A stretch of DNA of 64,000 nt from Anoplopoma fimbria (lineage: Eukaryota > Chordata > Actinopteri > Perciformes > Anoplopomatidae): assembly GCF_027596085.1 (NCBI RefSeq), contig NC_072456.1, positions 21,058,218 through 21,122,217 on the forward strand. The letters run 5' to 3'. The number at the start of each line of letters is the position of its first letter. Within the stretch, counting starts at the first letter, position 1. The notes under the pieces are model-generated. The model did no database searches. It was not told where the DNA came from and worked only from the letters and a program-made list of their open reading frames with translations. Position numbers and translations under genes: made by a program. Shown here piece by piece: positions 14,700 to 53,957 of the stretch.

Positions 14700-15014
14700 T
14701 GTCAGCCCGGGTCTGCATGCTTTATGACCCCAGAGTCAGGGTTCAGAGCAGGGCCGCGTCCCGGAGCAGCCTGCGGGCCTGACTGCTGCTGCTGCTGCTG
14801 CTGCTGCTCTTCAGCGGTGATTCGGGATTCTTGGAATGGGAAGTGCAGAGCTTCGTGGACAGGATGTGGAGCCCCCCCACACTGACACAGAGAGCTGGCT
14901 TGCGTCTGCACCATTACGCATCTGGAGAAGATAAGAGGGAACATTTTTGACATCTGGGATAACTCGGCTGTCTCTCCGTCTGTCTCAAAGCCGTTCATAA
15001 GTGCGGATACATCT
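14700..15014 (+). promoter_or_regulatory. Putative promoter / 5' non-coding exon of the multi-EGF gene
   Basis: A GC-richer island in AT-rich surroundings, containing a (CTG)n tract at about 14783-14811. It ends in a strong donor, ATCT|GTAAGT, at 15014/15015. The next usable acceptor, CTCCACACAG at 15471-15480, leads straight into the exon carrying the EGF-gene start codon (ATG 15492). I infer that 15014 is the end of a leader exon; its start cannot be seen. The opposite-strand open frame with a polyglutamine run (14702-14998) is probably just the antisense of this tract. Confidence 0.45.
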
Positions 15015-15491
15015 GTAAGTTAAGTTTGTTTCACTTTTACTCAGTTTGTGTGTCGCTGCATCACTGCCCTGTAAGTTAGTCCCACAGACGTGTTTAATGG
15101 TTTTCAGAGTCTATTGTTGCAAATGTTTTCCATAAACACCGCTGCTTTTCATATTTTCAATTTGAACTGACTTTATGTAAAACGTGTATTCCAGCTGCTG
15201 TACGTTTCTTTTGTTCTTTGTAGACAGCCCAGGTGTTTGATGTTAAACTTAATAACAGGGTACTCTTACCCCTATGTTGTTATGCCTGCCTGGACATGCA
15301 CTATATGGCTGCTGTGTGTGACTGCTGCACACAATTCATATCAGAAGGCATAGAGTTTCACAAACTCATTCACATTTATTGTACTTGTCACATGCTCTAT
15401 ACTGTTATTTTCTGCATTATTAAACACTTTTTGAGCTGTTTTTTTTACTTTGGCCGGCACACCTCCTCATCTCCACACAGGGATTCGGGTG

Positions 15492-27891
<12,400 letters not shown>

Positions 27892-28094
27892 GTCATGAGG
27901 AAACATCAAGAAGGAGGGTGTTGTGGCTTCTCTCAGGGCAATACTCTGCTTGTTTGATCTGACAAAAGTTGACAATTATCTTCTAATAAGTTCTGTACAC
28001 AATCATGTTTATATTATGTGAGAATTATTCCTCAGTATATAAAATGTGCAATGGTTTCATTATTTGTCATGTTTGTATATGGCAGCTGAAAGTT

Positions 28095-28100
28095 ATTAAA
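28095..28100 (+). promoter_or_regulatory. Possible polyadenylation signal of the multi-EGF gene
   Basis: ATTAAA about 200 nt after the TGA at 27889-27891, followed by a T-rich stretch. It is the best candidate near the stop. Confidence 0.45.
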
Positions 28101-28856
28101 CACTTTTATTTGGTCTTTTTATAAAATCGTGTCAAACTTGCAAACTACAATGTGTTTACAGTTGGTTAACTCTTTTCAATGATTGTCTGATAATGACTGT
28201 AGGGTGAAAGGTCTTACAGTACTCAAAGAGTTCTCTTAAGAGAATATTCCCACTAAGGATAAAGTGTCACACATACACGTTTTTGAGGTTGATATCTCTG
28301 CTATTAAACTAGAATGCCTTCTCTGACGAAGCTTGTGGTCATCTCACTAAACAACTCAAAAAAGTAGTTCTGCGTCTATTTTTGCTACTTGCATAACTGA
28401 ACTGCAGGGTGTGACTGTGTGTCAACTTCTAATCGCTTTGTAGGACTGATATCTGCCCTCTTACCTAGCACACAGTGGTTTATGACCTTGTTTAAACTGC
28501 ATTCCTGTTACACATTAATTTATTAGCAAAACCAGATGGCATACAGACAACTACATTGTGTTCTCAAATAAAAACATTTAGCACGCTAAAGATTCAGATG
28601 GTTTATTAGGAGTTTCTGGAGACCAAAGCAGTCCTAAAGGGAGACTATATTGGACTTACAGTTGGCAGAGACACGACTCCAAATAATTGCTGAGATTGCT
28701 TCATGTACATTAGACTATAGGCAACAGTGTACTAAAACATTAACCAAAACATTTTAAGGGAACACTATCGGGTTGTTGTCGAAGTGGCCCAAAAATATTT
28801 CAAAATGAATAATCTGAAATATATTTGGTAAATGTGCAAACGCTTGAGGAGGTGTA

Positions 28857-33748
<4,892 letters not shown>

Positions 33749-33875
33749 CACGACCGGCTGCTTCTGGAGCCACTGATTCCGGGTTTGTGTTGGCTTCCAG
33801 GGATATCACAGAGGCAGTGAGTAGGCTGCACCTCTTCTATCTGACCACCGTGGTGAACAGTACCGCAGGCCTGTG

Positions 33876-33880
33876 ATTGG
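33876..33880 (-). promoter_or_regulatory. CCAAT box upstream of CYP copy 1
   Basis: ATTGG on the + strand reads CCAAT in the gene's orientation, 128 bases before the ATG, within AGCCAATCACAGG, a good match to an extended CCAAT context. No TATA box is obvious. Confidence 0.35.
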
Positions 33881-34211
33881 CTGTTTCCTGGAATCAACTT
33901 TGTCTCCAATGAAATAACTTTTCAAGAAGAGTGAAGGCATTCATTTGAGCAAAGCCTTTCTCAAATAGATTACTCATTTATTTAGTTTATAACAGTTATG
34001 TAATGTGTAATGTACCAAGATGACTTTAAAAGGTTTTCACATGTCTACGATATTCTTAATTATAAGTTATACGCTTAGAATTATACTCTATTATTGTTGT
34101 TTCATTATCAAAACATTTAATTTAAACTTATTTATTAGCACACATACAAACAAAATGTTTGATGCATGCTGCTTATTACGTTGCCGTCTAATCTCAAAGC
34201 TGAAAACTCTT

Positions 34212-34672
34212 CCTTCATCTCCTTGGCTTTACATTACATTACATTACATTACATTACAGTCATTTAGCAGACGCTTTTATCCAAAGCGACTTACAGGAAG
34301 TGTATTCAACATAGGTGTTCAAGAGAACTACTAGTCACCAGAAGTCATAAGTGCATCTCCTTTCTTAAACAAGCATCTAAAAGCATAAACCAGAGCAAAA
34401 GTATAGTGCAGAGGCAAATTACTACGAAAACAATAATTGGAACAGACTAATACGAATACAATAAGTGCTACAAACTACTACGAATAGGATAAGTGCAGTA
34501 AACGAATACGAATGCAATAAGTGCTACAAACTAATACGAATACAATAAGTGCTAAGAGGAAGGCTCAGGGTAGTGCTTCTTGAAGAGGTGAGTTTTCAGC
34601 CTGCGCCGAAAGATGGGCAGCGACTCTGCTGTCCTGACGTCAGTGGGGAGTTCATTCCACCTAAATAATAAC
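34212..34672 (-). mobile_element. 5'-truncated L2-type LINE, 3' end
   Basis: On the minus strand the 5' part still encodes WNELPTDVRTAESLPIF and RRRLKTHLFKKHYPEP, the typical C-terminus of a teleost L2-clade reverse-transcriptase ORF. It is followed by a ~25-bp tandem repeat (ACTTATTGTATTCGTATTAG), then the GATAAAAGCGTCTGCTAAAT tail and (ATGTA)n. It lies between the two CYP genes. Its partner at 40.7 kb is in the opposite orientation. Confidence 0.85.
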
Positions 34673-34970
34673 TATACAGTATCCTTACTTATAGAGATAG
34701 TTCTTTTACCCTCTAACCACATAATTTAATGAGTCTCAACGTAAAATTAAATTTGGATTCTGTAGATATTGACCTCCATATCCTCTTGGGAAGGTGTTGG
34801 AAATCCAAAATGTTTTTAAAGATCCATCTTCCGTAACCGCTTATCCAGTTAAGGGTCGCGGGGTAGTTTTTAAAGATGTATCATCAAATTCAAAAGAGAC
34901 TTAATTGCTATGGGATCACAACACTCTGCGACAACATTTCTGCACTTAAGATGGCATTTTGTAATTTTGT

Positions 34971-35125
34971 TGTTTTGCAGGAAGATGTTTGTTGCACTGA
35001 ATTAGTCATAAATGTGACGGTCACAAATGATTGCACAATAATTATCATCTTCGGGGAAAAAGTAAAAGTATGCACCTACTTTTAACACATACAAAATTTG
35101 TTTAAATATCATCCATATGCACATT
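34971..35125. repeat. 155-bp perfect duplicate, copy A
   Basis: Identical base for base, by eye, to 37249-37403. Copy A lies beyond the 3' end of CYP copy 2; copy B lies in intron 6 of that gene. Both are in the same orientation. Confidence 0.9.
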
Positions 35126-35441
35126 TTGTTAATTGAGCCTGGCTAAACTAAACTAGGTTTAAAAATCTGAGTTGATACAGCCATGGTTTGGAGCCCACTG
35201 GAAGAACCCCCCCGCAATTAAACAATAAAAAAGTGCAAATAAATATGTGCAACCATCTACATCACAGTTCTGTAGTCCAAAGGAGATATCTGCAGTGGAC
35301 CTTATGACATGTCATCTATAATTAAAGCCAAATATCAGTTTGATATATTCAACAAACCAGGTCACAGTGACAGTAATCTTGAGTGGTGAGGACAGTTTAA
35401 AAAAATATTGCTTTAACATATTTTTTATGTCACATCTACAC

Positions 35442-39859
<4,418 letters not shown>

Positions 39860-40040
39860 TCTGCAATCAAGGACTCAAGCCTGTCTAAATAAAGCCGGTG
39901 TTTTCTTTGCTTCTCTTGACACATAAAAGGCTGGTGTGAAAATATGATCTAACTCTCCTATGAGGGTGAAGCTTGATGATACTGGCTGTTGGCAGGACAG
40001 CAGAGTCCCACTGGTTGCACTGGACTCTGCCCTCCTATAT

Positions 40041-40152
<112 letters not shown>

Positions 40153-40699
40153 GGCTTTCGGCCTAGTAATGTCAACATCTCGGTTTTCCCGCTCGATGTG
40201 AACTCCGCCTTCAGCCTCTCTCACTGGCAGATGAGCCTTCTGGAAGTTTTGTATTAAAGCTGACTGTTTTAGCCGTCATGAATGTTTTGTTCTATCGACC
40301 GTTTTTGCCTCTTTACTACAGGCATTTTAAGCAACCTGTTGCCTTGTCCCTGTAGGCTGGCTAATCTGTTTTGAGGGTACAACAAGTGGCTTGTCCTAGC
40401 TAATGCTAGAGAACACGTCATTAGGTGACTTTAACACCTAAAGGAAGAGTGTGTGACATTTAGGGAAGCTTATTGGCAGATATTCAATATAATATGAACA
40501 ACGTGAATCCTGCAACGCCATGTTTCTATGCAGTAGCCCACAACAGACAAGGGCACGAGCAAGAGCCAATCGCGTTTTAAGTTATATGTAGTGATGCGTT
40601 GCGAAACCCGGTATTAAACGGGCCCCAGTGCTAAATAATTAAAGATCGTAGTATAGATAAGCCCCTACGTCACTGGTGCTTTTTAATGTCATTTATAGT

Positions 40700-41095
40700 C
40701 GCTGTGGTGAATCAAGAAGTACTACCCTGAGCCTTCCTCGTAGCACTTATTGTATTGGTATTAGTTGTTGCACTCACTGTATTCGTATCAGTTCGCTGCA
40801 CTTATTGAATTCGTATTCGTTTACTGCACTTATCCTATTCGTAGTAGTTTGTAGCACTTATTATATTCGTATTAGTCTGTTGCAATTATTGTTTTTCGTA
40901 GTAATTTGCCTCTGCACTACACTTTTGCTCTGGTTTATGCTTTAAGATGCTCGTTTAAGAAAGGAGATGCACTTATGACTTCTGGTGACTAGTAGTTCTC
41001 TTGAACACCTATGTTGAATACACTTCCTGTAAGTCGCTTTGGATAAAAGCATCTGCTAAATGACTGTAATGTAATGTAATGTAATGTAATGTAAC
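40700..41095 (+). mobile_element. 5'-truncated L2-type LINE, 3' end
   Basis: Begins near the AGTACTACCCTGAGCC segment, has the same ~25-bp ACTTATTGTATTCG tandem repeat and CTGGTGACTAGTAGTTCTC block as the copy at 34.2 kb, and ends in GCTAAATGACTGTAATG with five ATGTA repeats. More truncated than its partner and inverted relative to it. Confidence 0.85.
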
Positions 41096-41913
41096 CTGTT
41101 GAAGTGAAGGACACCCGAGTTGATGGCAACTTTGCTTGTGACTGTACAAGCAATAAACTATTTGCAAGTAAAAAGCCATTTCTATATCAATACATATGTG
41201 AACATGTAATCAAAAGTGAAACCTAATTCAGTCGGCCACCTCCGCTGTGTTTACACGAGCACAGCATGAATCATCGGTCAAAAACTATTTATTATTTTTA
41301 GTAAACTTTTCTGCCGGCTGAGAAAAAAGCAGCCAGGTGGACTAACTTCATTCTTTATTAACGTCACTCAGAAATGTTATTTCATTTATTGACATTTTAC
41401 ATTTGTTTCCAGTTAGATATTAATGTATTTCCTTGACTTTGCTGTTGTAAACATAACTCTTGCTGTTCTTTAAACAATATTTAGCTAAATCTAAATAAAA
41501 AATAACTTCTTATTCTGTTCAGAATTGTTTTCTTAAATTGTTTTTTCAAAACAAGTATTTAGGGATGTAGAAGAACTAGTTGTACTAAAATCCTAAAGCT
41601 ACTTATCCCTACCTTTGGGCCACCATTGTTCTCCAATGCGCTTGGAATGTGAGGGGTTGAGCTGAGGGGTATTTAGTTGGTTGCAACCTGCCACAAACCA
41701 CTAGATGCCACTAAAACTTACACACTGTTCCTTTTTACACTTTTTACATCTACATCGGCAGCTGTTGAGCTGGAGCTTACCCCAGGGAAGGCATCACACA
41801 AACTGTTTCCACAAAACTGGAAGCAAATATTATTGTATTATGTGGCATTACGATTTCCCTTAATTCTAACTAAGGGTACTAGATCAGACCATGGAAGAAA
41901 GACCAACGGTATA

Positions 41914-42141
41914 AGTACCAGTCAAAAGTTTGGACACACCTTCTCATTCAACTACTTTGAAGAATCTAAAATATAAAACATATTCTGGTTTGTTGAGCAT
42001 TTGTTTGTTAACCACATAATTCCATATGTGTTCCTTCATAGTCCGGATGTCTTCAATATTAATCTACAATGTAGAAAAAAAATAAAATAAAGAAAAATCA
42101 TTGAATGAGAAGGTGTGTCCAAACTTTTGACTGGTACTGTA
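41914..42141. mobile_element. MITE with AGTACCAGTCAAAAGTTTGG terminal inverted repeats
   Basis: About 228 bp with long inverted ends (AGTACCAGTCAAAAGTTTGG and CCAAACTTTTGACTGGTACT) and no coding capacity. Two more copies lie at 45529-45751 and 45892-46129. The TA flanks would fit a Tc1/mariner-type mobilisation, which is inference. Confidence 0.88.
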
Positions 42142-42510
42142 AGTACAGTGGTGTACTACTTACCAATGATGTTTTGTATGGTAACTAATTGTACTGGTGT
42201 AGTACTACCTCTCAACACATGATGGTAGTATAGAGCTCTATCAATTTGGCCGAGGGGAAATGACACAACAAATTTCAAAATAAAACACATTTGTCGCTTC
42301 ATTCATAAAACAATATATGTATTGTGAAAAAAACGCTACTTAGTGAGTGGCAGGATACATGTTCTGCTATTTGTTCTTTTTAACAAATGCTATTAGAAAA
42401 CTTTATAGTTATACTGCAGCCTGTCGCAACTCCGCACATCTTAACTAAAAAAAAAAAAAAATAAAAGTTGTTGAGCGGGAGGTTTATTCTGAAAGTGCGA
42501 TGACCAGAAA

Positions 42511-42518
42511 TGACGTCA
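42511..42518. promoter_or_regulatory. CRE palindrome in uqcrh promoter
   Basis: TGACGTCA, the full CREB/ATF palindrome, 99 bases upstream of the uqcrh ATG. Nuclear genes for respiratory-chain subunits often carry CRE or NRF sites near the start, so the position is plausible. No experiment is visible here. Confidence 0.5.
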
Positions 42519-42616
42519 CTAAGTTGGTCGCTATCCGCTCTGCTAGTGTGACCTGCCTGTCCTCCAACTATCCACATCTGACAGCCGGCCATCTAAGGAC
42601 AAGAACAGCAATAATC

Positions 42617-44785
42617 ATGGTTTTCGAGGAGAAGATGATCATGAACGGAGAGCCTGAGGATGTGAGTACCTCTGACAGATTAAACATAACTTTGCTAAGC
42701 CATTAATGTGTGGTTATTTAAGCTAGCAAGCTAACACAACACGGCTAACTGAGCTATAGCATCACTAGCCTGCGTTAGCATTAGCTGGTTCAGAGACTGC
42801 TGGAAGTGAATTCTTGCTTTGGTAATGTAACTTTGTGTCTGTTTCAGGAGGAAGAGGAGGAAGAAGAGGAGGAAGAAGACATGGTGGTATGTTCATTGAA
42901 GATCCACACATCAGAACAAAACTATGTTAAATGTTCCTCTGACAGCCTTTTCATTTAAATGTGATTTTTAATTGTCAAGCATGCAAATGAGAAATTGAAT
43001 AAGCTACAAGACACATTAGTATTAATCTGACAAATATGAGAAACACAAAGGTATGTTATAAATATAAAAGTGGACACGTGACTAATAATAACCACACAAG
43101 AGGTCGTTTCAGGTCTTCCCCTTTGCCACCCTCCCTCTGCAAATATATCTATAAACACATGAGACTTTTTCTTTTCCATAATAAAAGAATAGTATAGAAA
43201 AAAAAAAATAGTCATAGTATAGTATGTCGAAAAAAAAAAAAGTCATAGTATAGTATGTTAAAAAAAGTCATAGTATAGTATGTTAAAAATAGTCATAGTA
43301 TAGTATGTTAAAGAAAGTCATAGTATAGTATGTCAAAAATAGTCATAGTCGAAAAAAAGTCATAGTATAGTATGTTTAAAAAAAGTCATAGTATAGTATG
43401 TCAAAAATAGTCATAGTCGAAAAAAGTCATAGTATGTCGAAAAATAGTCATAGTATAGTATGTCAAAAAAAGTCATAGTATAGTATGTTTAAAAAAAGTC
43501 ATAGTATAGTATGTTAAAAAAAGTCATAGTATAGTATGTTTAAAAAAAGTCATAGTATAGTATGTTAAAAATAGTCATAGTATGTCAAAAAAAGTCATAG
43601 TATAGTATGTCAAAAATAGTCATAGTTGAAAAAAAGTCATAGTATAGCATGATGGGGGGAAAAAGTAATTAGTATAGCATGTTGAAAAAAAGAATGTACC
43701 AGCAGGTCCCCCATTTTTCCTGGTTGATTCCAGACATCTGAATCACACCATTAATGTATTGAACTTCAAAGGAAAAGGAGGTTGGATGTCTCCTGTGGTG
43801 TTTTTTTTCTCTCTCTCTTGATAAAGGGAGTTATTCCCTTTTTTAAATCCCCTTCATTCATTAGGTAACACGTTTTTAATTAGATACAACTTCACAGCCA
43901 TTTTGGGACCTGTCGGTTGTGGTGATGCTGCTAGGATGTTTTCATCATATTTAGTTTATCCTGGTTGATGCCAATGAGGCAAGTGAGTGCAGAGTTGAAT
44001 CTACCGAATGTGTCTCCCCTTCTGAAGGACACTCGACAAGGTACGTGCTCTGAATGCTGCATTATTTGTTTCAGGATCCCCTTGAAACGATGCGACAGAA
44101 GTGTGAAGAGACGGAGCACTGCGTTCACACTCGGGAGCGCCTGGAGCATTGTGAGAGCCGAGTTGGCTCTCGGTCTTCGACAGCGGAGGATTGTACTGAG
44201 GAGCTCTTTGACTTCCTTCATGCCCGCGACCACTGCGTAAGTGTTGTCATATGCCAGTTGTATCAAGCAGAAAGATTAAGAATACACCAACAAAGGATTC
44301 ATGGCTCATGTCTGGGCATTTATTATTCATTTTCAAATAAAATATAAGTAATAATATTCTTTTGTCAAGATAAGTTCAGTTGATAGATGTGGCTTGCAAA
44401 TATCTCACAGTTGACTCCTGACATTCTAGGAAAACGTCACTAGGTGTAGTTGTTTCACAGTTACAGAATTTTCCACAGCTTTCCTTTAATAAGGTAAAAT
44501 ATGCTCCGCACCACCCCTCCAGTTTGACATAGATTTTTATTGTAAAGATGACTTTTCACTGATTTTGGGATAACCGTATCAAAGAAATAATACATGTTTT
44601 TTAAAAACATTTGCAAGTATGAGCTGCATGTTACAAGCAGCAACTTGGTGATATTAAAATGCGTTTGCTTTGCAACATGATTTTAGGCACTTAAGTTTAC
44701 CTGCACTGTATTTAGTAACATGCATTAATGAACTTCCTCTTGTCGTCTGTAGGTGTCACACAAACTGTTCCATTCAGTCAAATGA
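42617..44785 (+). CDS. uqcrh: Cytochrome b-c1 complex subunit 6 (hinge protein)
   Basis: Small acidic subunit of respiratory complex III that helps cytochrome c dock on cytochrome c1, facing the mitochondrial intermembrane space. Exons 42617-42661, 42848-42886, 44075-44236, 44753-44785 join to 92 aa (human protein is 91). Exon 2 is almost wholly GAG/GAA and gives the acidic run before DMVDPLET. Exon 3 carries the helical hairpin with paired cysteines ([11 protein letters not shown], nine residues apart, and [15 protein letters not shown]) that form the family's disulphides. The C-terminus is HKLFHSVK. Intron 2 contains a ~490-bp satellite. A CRE lies upstream, an ATTAAA downstream. Confidence 0.97.
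43198..43690 (+). repeat. Satellite of AGTCATAGTATAGTATGT(C/T)AAAAA units
   Basis: About twenty units of 18-27 bp with variable A runs, some missing the TATAGTATG segment. It lies in intron 2 of uqcrh. Related words occur at 12690-12920. Confidence 0.93.
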
Positions 44786-44968
44786 AGTCCTCCCTGAAGG
44801 TTGCACAACTGGATCGATGACATTCTTCAAAGATAATTAGGAGAACATTGTTTTAAATACATCCATATGTGGATCTGCTGCATGTTGTAACTTTAAATGT
44901 ATACATTACTGTATCTGCTTGTGTGAAGAAACCTAAGTATTTAACAAGGTAGCCTGAGTCAACATTTC

Positions 44969-44974
44969 ATTAAA
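44969..44974 (+). promoter_or_regulatory. Polyadenylation signal of uqcrh
   Basis: ATTAAA 184 bases after the stop codon, followed within 40 bases by GGTGTCACAAGTTTATTTT, a plausible GU/U-rich downstream element. Confidence 0.55.
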
Positions 44975-45528
44975 GTGGAAGGCTTGAAAACCTTACCTGG
45001 TGTCACAAGTTTATTTTATGACTCTATAACAATACAAATTGGTACAAACTCTTGTCATGCTGAACCACTATAAATGGATTCCTGTAGAGATAAAGTTTAT
45101 GTAAAGTTGTGAGGACCTTTGGGTATGAATGACTCCTCACAAATTAAAGATGGTTTAAAGAAACAAACACTTAATCTGTAAATGTTGTGTATGCGATTAT
45201 AACGCAAAGAGAAAAAAAATGACAGTTTTCATCTGGAGATGCTTCACTACAAGCGGGAACAAATGATGCAAGGATGTAACTTTAAAAAATAAACACAATT
45301 GATCCAAGAGTTGCTGTCTGTTGGCGAAGCAGGGCTAGTTGTCTACTTATTTACATCTGGTTAGACTTTGAAGCTTGACCTTAACATGAACTCCAGAAGC
45401 ATCTAAAACGTTACTGTGTCATATAAAAATGTGAAATGAGTGACAAAATAAAGCATGGGGTTGTAAAACTACTCACCCCTACCTTCTTTAAAAAGGGATT
45501 TAAAAAAATAAGAGAAATCCTCCTGCAT

Positions 45529-45751
45529 ACAGTGCCAGTCAAAAGTTTGGACACACCTTCTCATTCAATGTTTTTTCTTTATTTATTTCTACATTGTAGA
45601 TTAATATTGAAGACATCCAAACTATGAAGGAACACATATGGAATTATGTGGTAAACAAACAAATGCTCAACAAACCAGAATGTTTTATATTTTAGATTGT
45701 TCAAAGTAGTTGAATGAGAAGGTGTGTCCAAAACTTTAGACTGGTACTGTA
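45529..45751. mobile_element. MITE, AGTACCAGTCAAAAG family, copy 2
   Basis: Starts ACAGTGCCAGTCAAAAGTTT and ends TAGACTGGTACTGTA. Internal sequence is the reverse complement of, and very close to, the copy at 41914. Confidence 0.88.
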
Positions 45752-45891
45752 TGTAGAACTATAATATCATGTATAATTAAATTGTCTTTGTCTAAAAATG
45801 TGTATGCAATTCCCTTAGTATGTGACTGAAACTTATATCCAGTATTTGTTTTATAGAAAGATCATGCGGGTCCATCTAAATCTAATATTTA

Positions 45892-46129
45892 TACAGTACC
45901 AGTCGAAAGTTTGGACACACCTTCTCAATCAATGGTTTTTCTTTCTTTATTTTTTTATTTTTTTCTACATTGTAGATTAATATTGAAGACATCCAAACTA
46001 TGAAGGAACACATATGGAATTATGTGGTCAACAAACAAATGCTCAACACACCAGAATATGTTTTATATTTTAGATTCTTCAAAGTAGTTGAATGAGAAGG
46101 TGTGTCCTAACTTTAGACTGGTACTGTAC
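45892..46129. mobile_element. MITE, AGTACCAGTCAAAAG family, copy 3
   Basis: Starts TACAGTACCAGTCGAAAGTT and ends TAGACTGGTACTGTA. Only 140 bp separate it from copy 2, in the same orientation. Confidence 0.88.
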
Positions 46130-46462
46130 ACTGGACTGTCAGCTGAGAAGTTTGGAGCATTTTAAAAATAAAAATAATAAAATCTTTGTTTGACAGTTCA
46201 GATAAAATGGCTCACTGGCGCCCTCTACTGTGCAACTGATGAAAACCTGGACTAAAAAAAAGAAGTTAAATCCGGGTTCTTTCGATGGGCGGTAGTTTGT
46301 TTCAGCAAACTTCTGACGCCCAAGGTTAGCTCCATGTAGGACGTTTAACCAGCAAACCGCACCCATCTGTTGAGTTTAACCAGTACGACCAGTGATGCAT
46401 GGTTTAACAACCAGTCTGTTTGATTTAGGGTTCATTGCTGTGCTTTGAGCGAGAACACAAAC

Positions 46463-52537
<6,075 letters not shown>

Positions 52538-52864
52538 AAGCCTGGAGGCCACAGGTGGAGCTGCTAACTTCAGGGGCTTAAGGATGAATAAGCTTTGAAT
52601 ATGAAAACACAAACAACTAGCCAGTCTCGAGAAAAATAATAATAATACAATACTCAAATCTTTTATTTTTCATTTTATATAGGCCATAACAAAGTGTGAA
52701 ACGTTTAAAGGTAATATTCATGTTCACTGATGAGGTTCACTCTTTCTTTGTTTTATAATTTCATTGACAAAGAACAATTAACATGTTGTTTCATTTGTAT
52801 GGTACATATTACATGAACTTGAATCATGTTGTTTTGAAATGAAGAGTCTAACTGCCATGATAAG

Positions 52865-52903
<39 letters not shown>
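52865..52903. repeat. (CTTA)n microsatellite
   Basis: About nine tetranucleotide units in the faah 3'UTR or just beyond. Confidence 0.93.
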
Positions 52904-53073
52904 TATGCTTTAAAGAAATTGAATTCACATCACCATTAGGCAAAGAGGCACAGCAAGCACGTGTGGAAAATAATGTTTAAAATTATGATTTATAATGAAT
53001 ACAGAAAGTAATGGTGTCTCCTAAATCATGATTGTCTATTTACAAGCACTGACATCTTTCTGTGACATGATGA

Positions 53074-53079
53074 AATAAA
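53074..53079 (+). promoter_or_regulatory. Polyadenylation signal of faah
   Basis: AATAAA 537 bases after the TAA, followed by T/G-rich sequence (GCTGCTGTTATTTCTTTC). It implies a ~550-nt 3'UTR. Confidence 0.6.
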
Positions 53080-53909
53080 GTTACTGATGTTTACCCAGAG
53101 AAACCGCTGCTGTTATTTCTTTCAACAATAGGAATGTGGACATTTGTTTTAAGGAGTTGGTACAAGTCACCAAGTCGTGATCTTGCTTCATCAGGATGCC
53201 TTTTATGATGTACAGTTTTTGAGTTGACCTTTACAGTTAACACGTTTTCGTTGCTGAATATTTAACCAACTGACTTTTATGAAGTGTGTTGCACCTTCAA
53301 GGCATCCAGCAGCATCTCTTTCTCTACCTTCTTTATCTTCGTCCTCCACCTCTCCCTCTCCATCACTGTGCCAGAGATGAGTGCAGATCATTTTCATTCC
53401 TATTGTGAGCGATTGTTGCACTGTTGCCTTAACAGGAAACAGAAAAGAGATAAAGGAGACTAATGACACATGGCGCCTCCATCTACAAGGCCAGCGCACC
53501 GTGTCGTCATATTGTGATTACCCCGTGCTATTGTAAATATGTGTTTCTGTTGGGTTTACATAAATTTACATATGTTTTAAAACTCTCCTGGGATGGGAAA
53601 CCATTAGGGACAATGTTAGTGTTTTCCATTACAATCGCCCACGTTTGCACCGCCGTCTCATTGAATGGGAATGGCCGTGTGTGCGTGCGGTAGAGGAAGG
53701 AGGGCACATTAGGCGAGGAGGGGAGCTGGAATTGAGAGGTTGTTCTTAGCATTATCTGTGGCACATAGAGAGGGAGAGAGTGTGGCTCTCGCTGTGCCAC
53801 TCAGTCAGGGAGCATTAAGCTTTAAGAGGCAGTGAAGAGACTCAGGTCTTCAGAAGGAACTTGACATTGTTCATAAATCCCTCAGGAGCTGAGACAGAAG
53901 TAACGACGA

Positions 53910-53910
<1 letters not shown>

Positions 53911-53954
<44 letters not shown>
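53911..53954. repeat. (CA)n microsatellite
   Basis: About 21 CA units in intergenic DNA. Confidence 0.95.

Positions 53955-53957
<3 letters not shown>

Larger units (their letters stand above)
44975..46440. other. Intergenic uqcrh-faah
   Basis: Contains two copies of the AGTACCAGTCAAAAGTTTGG MITE and no gene. In human the NSUN4 gene occupies the corresponding place; nothing like a methyltransferase is present here. Confidence 0.7.

Noticed and set aside
14702..14998. Minus-strand ORF with a polyglutamine run
   Set aside because: The glutamines come from a (CTG)n tract in a probable 5'UTR of the opposite-strand gene; the remainder resembles no protein.
43198..43690. CRISPR-like array
   Set aside because: Units are contiguous with variable A runs and no unique spacers; it is an intronic satellite in a vertebrate gene.
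44975..46440. NSUN4 between uqcrh and faah
   Set aside because: Expected from human gene order, but only MITEs and unique non-coding DNA are present; the gene is absent or elsewhere.
53203..53800. Opposing ORFs of 76-98 codons
   Set aside because: No splice-site context, no recognisable motif, and low-complexity composition; treated as chance.
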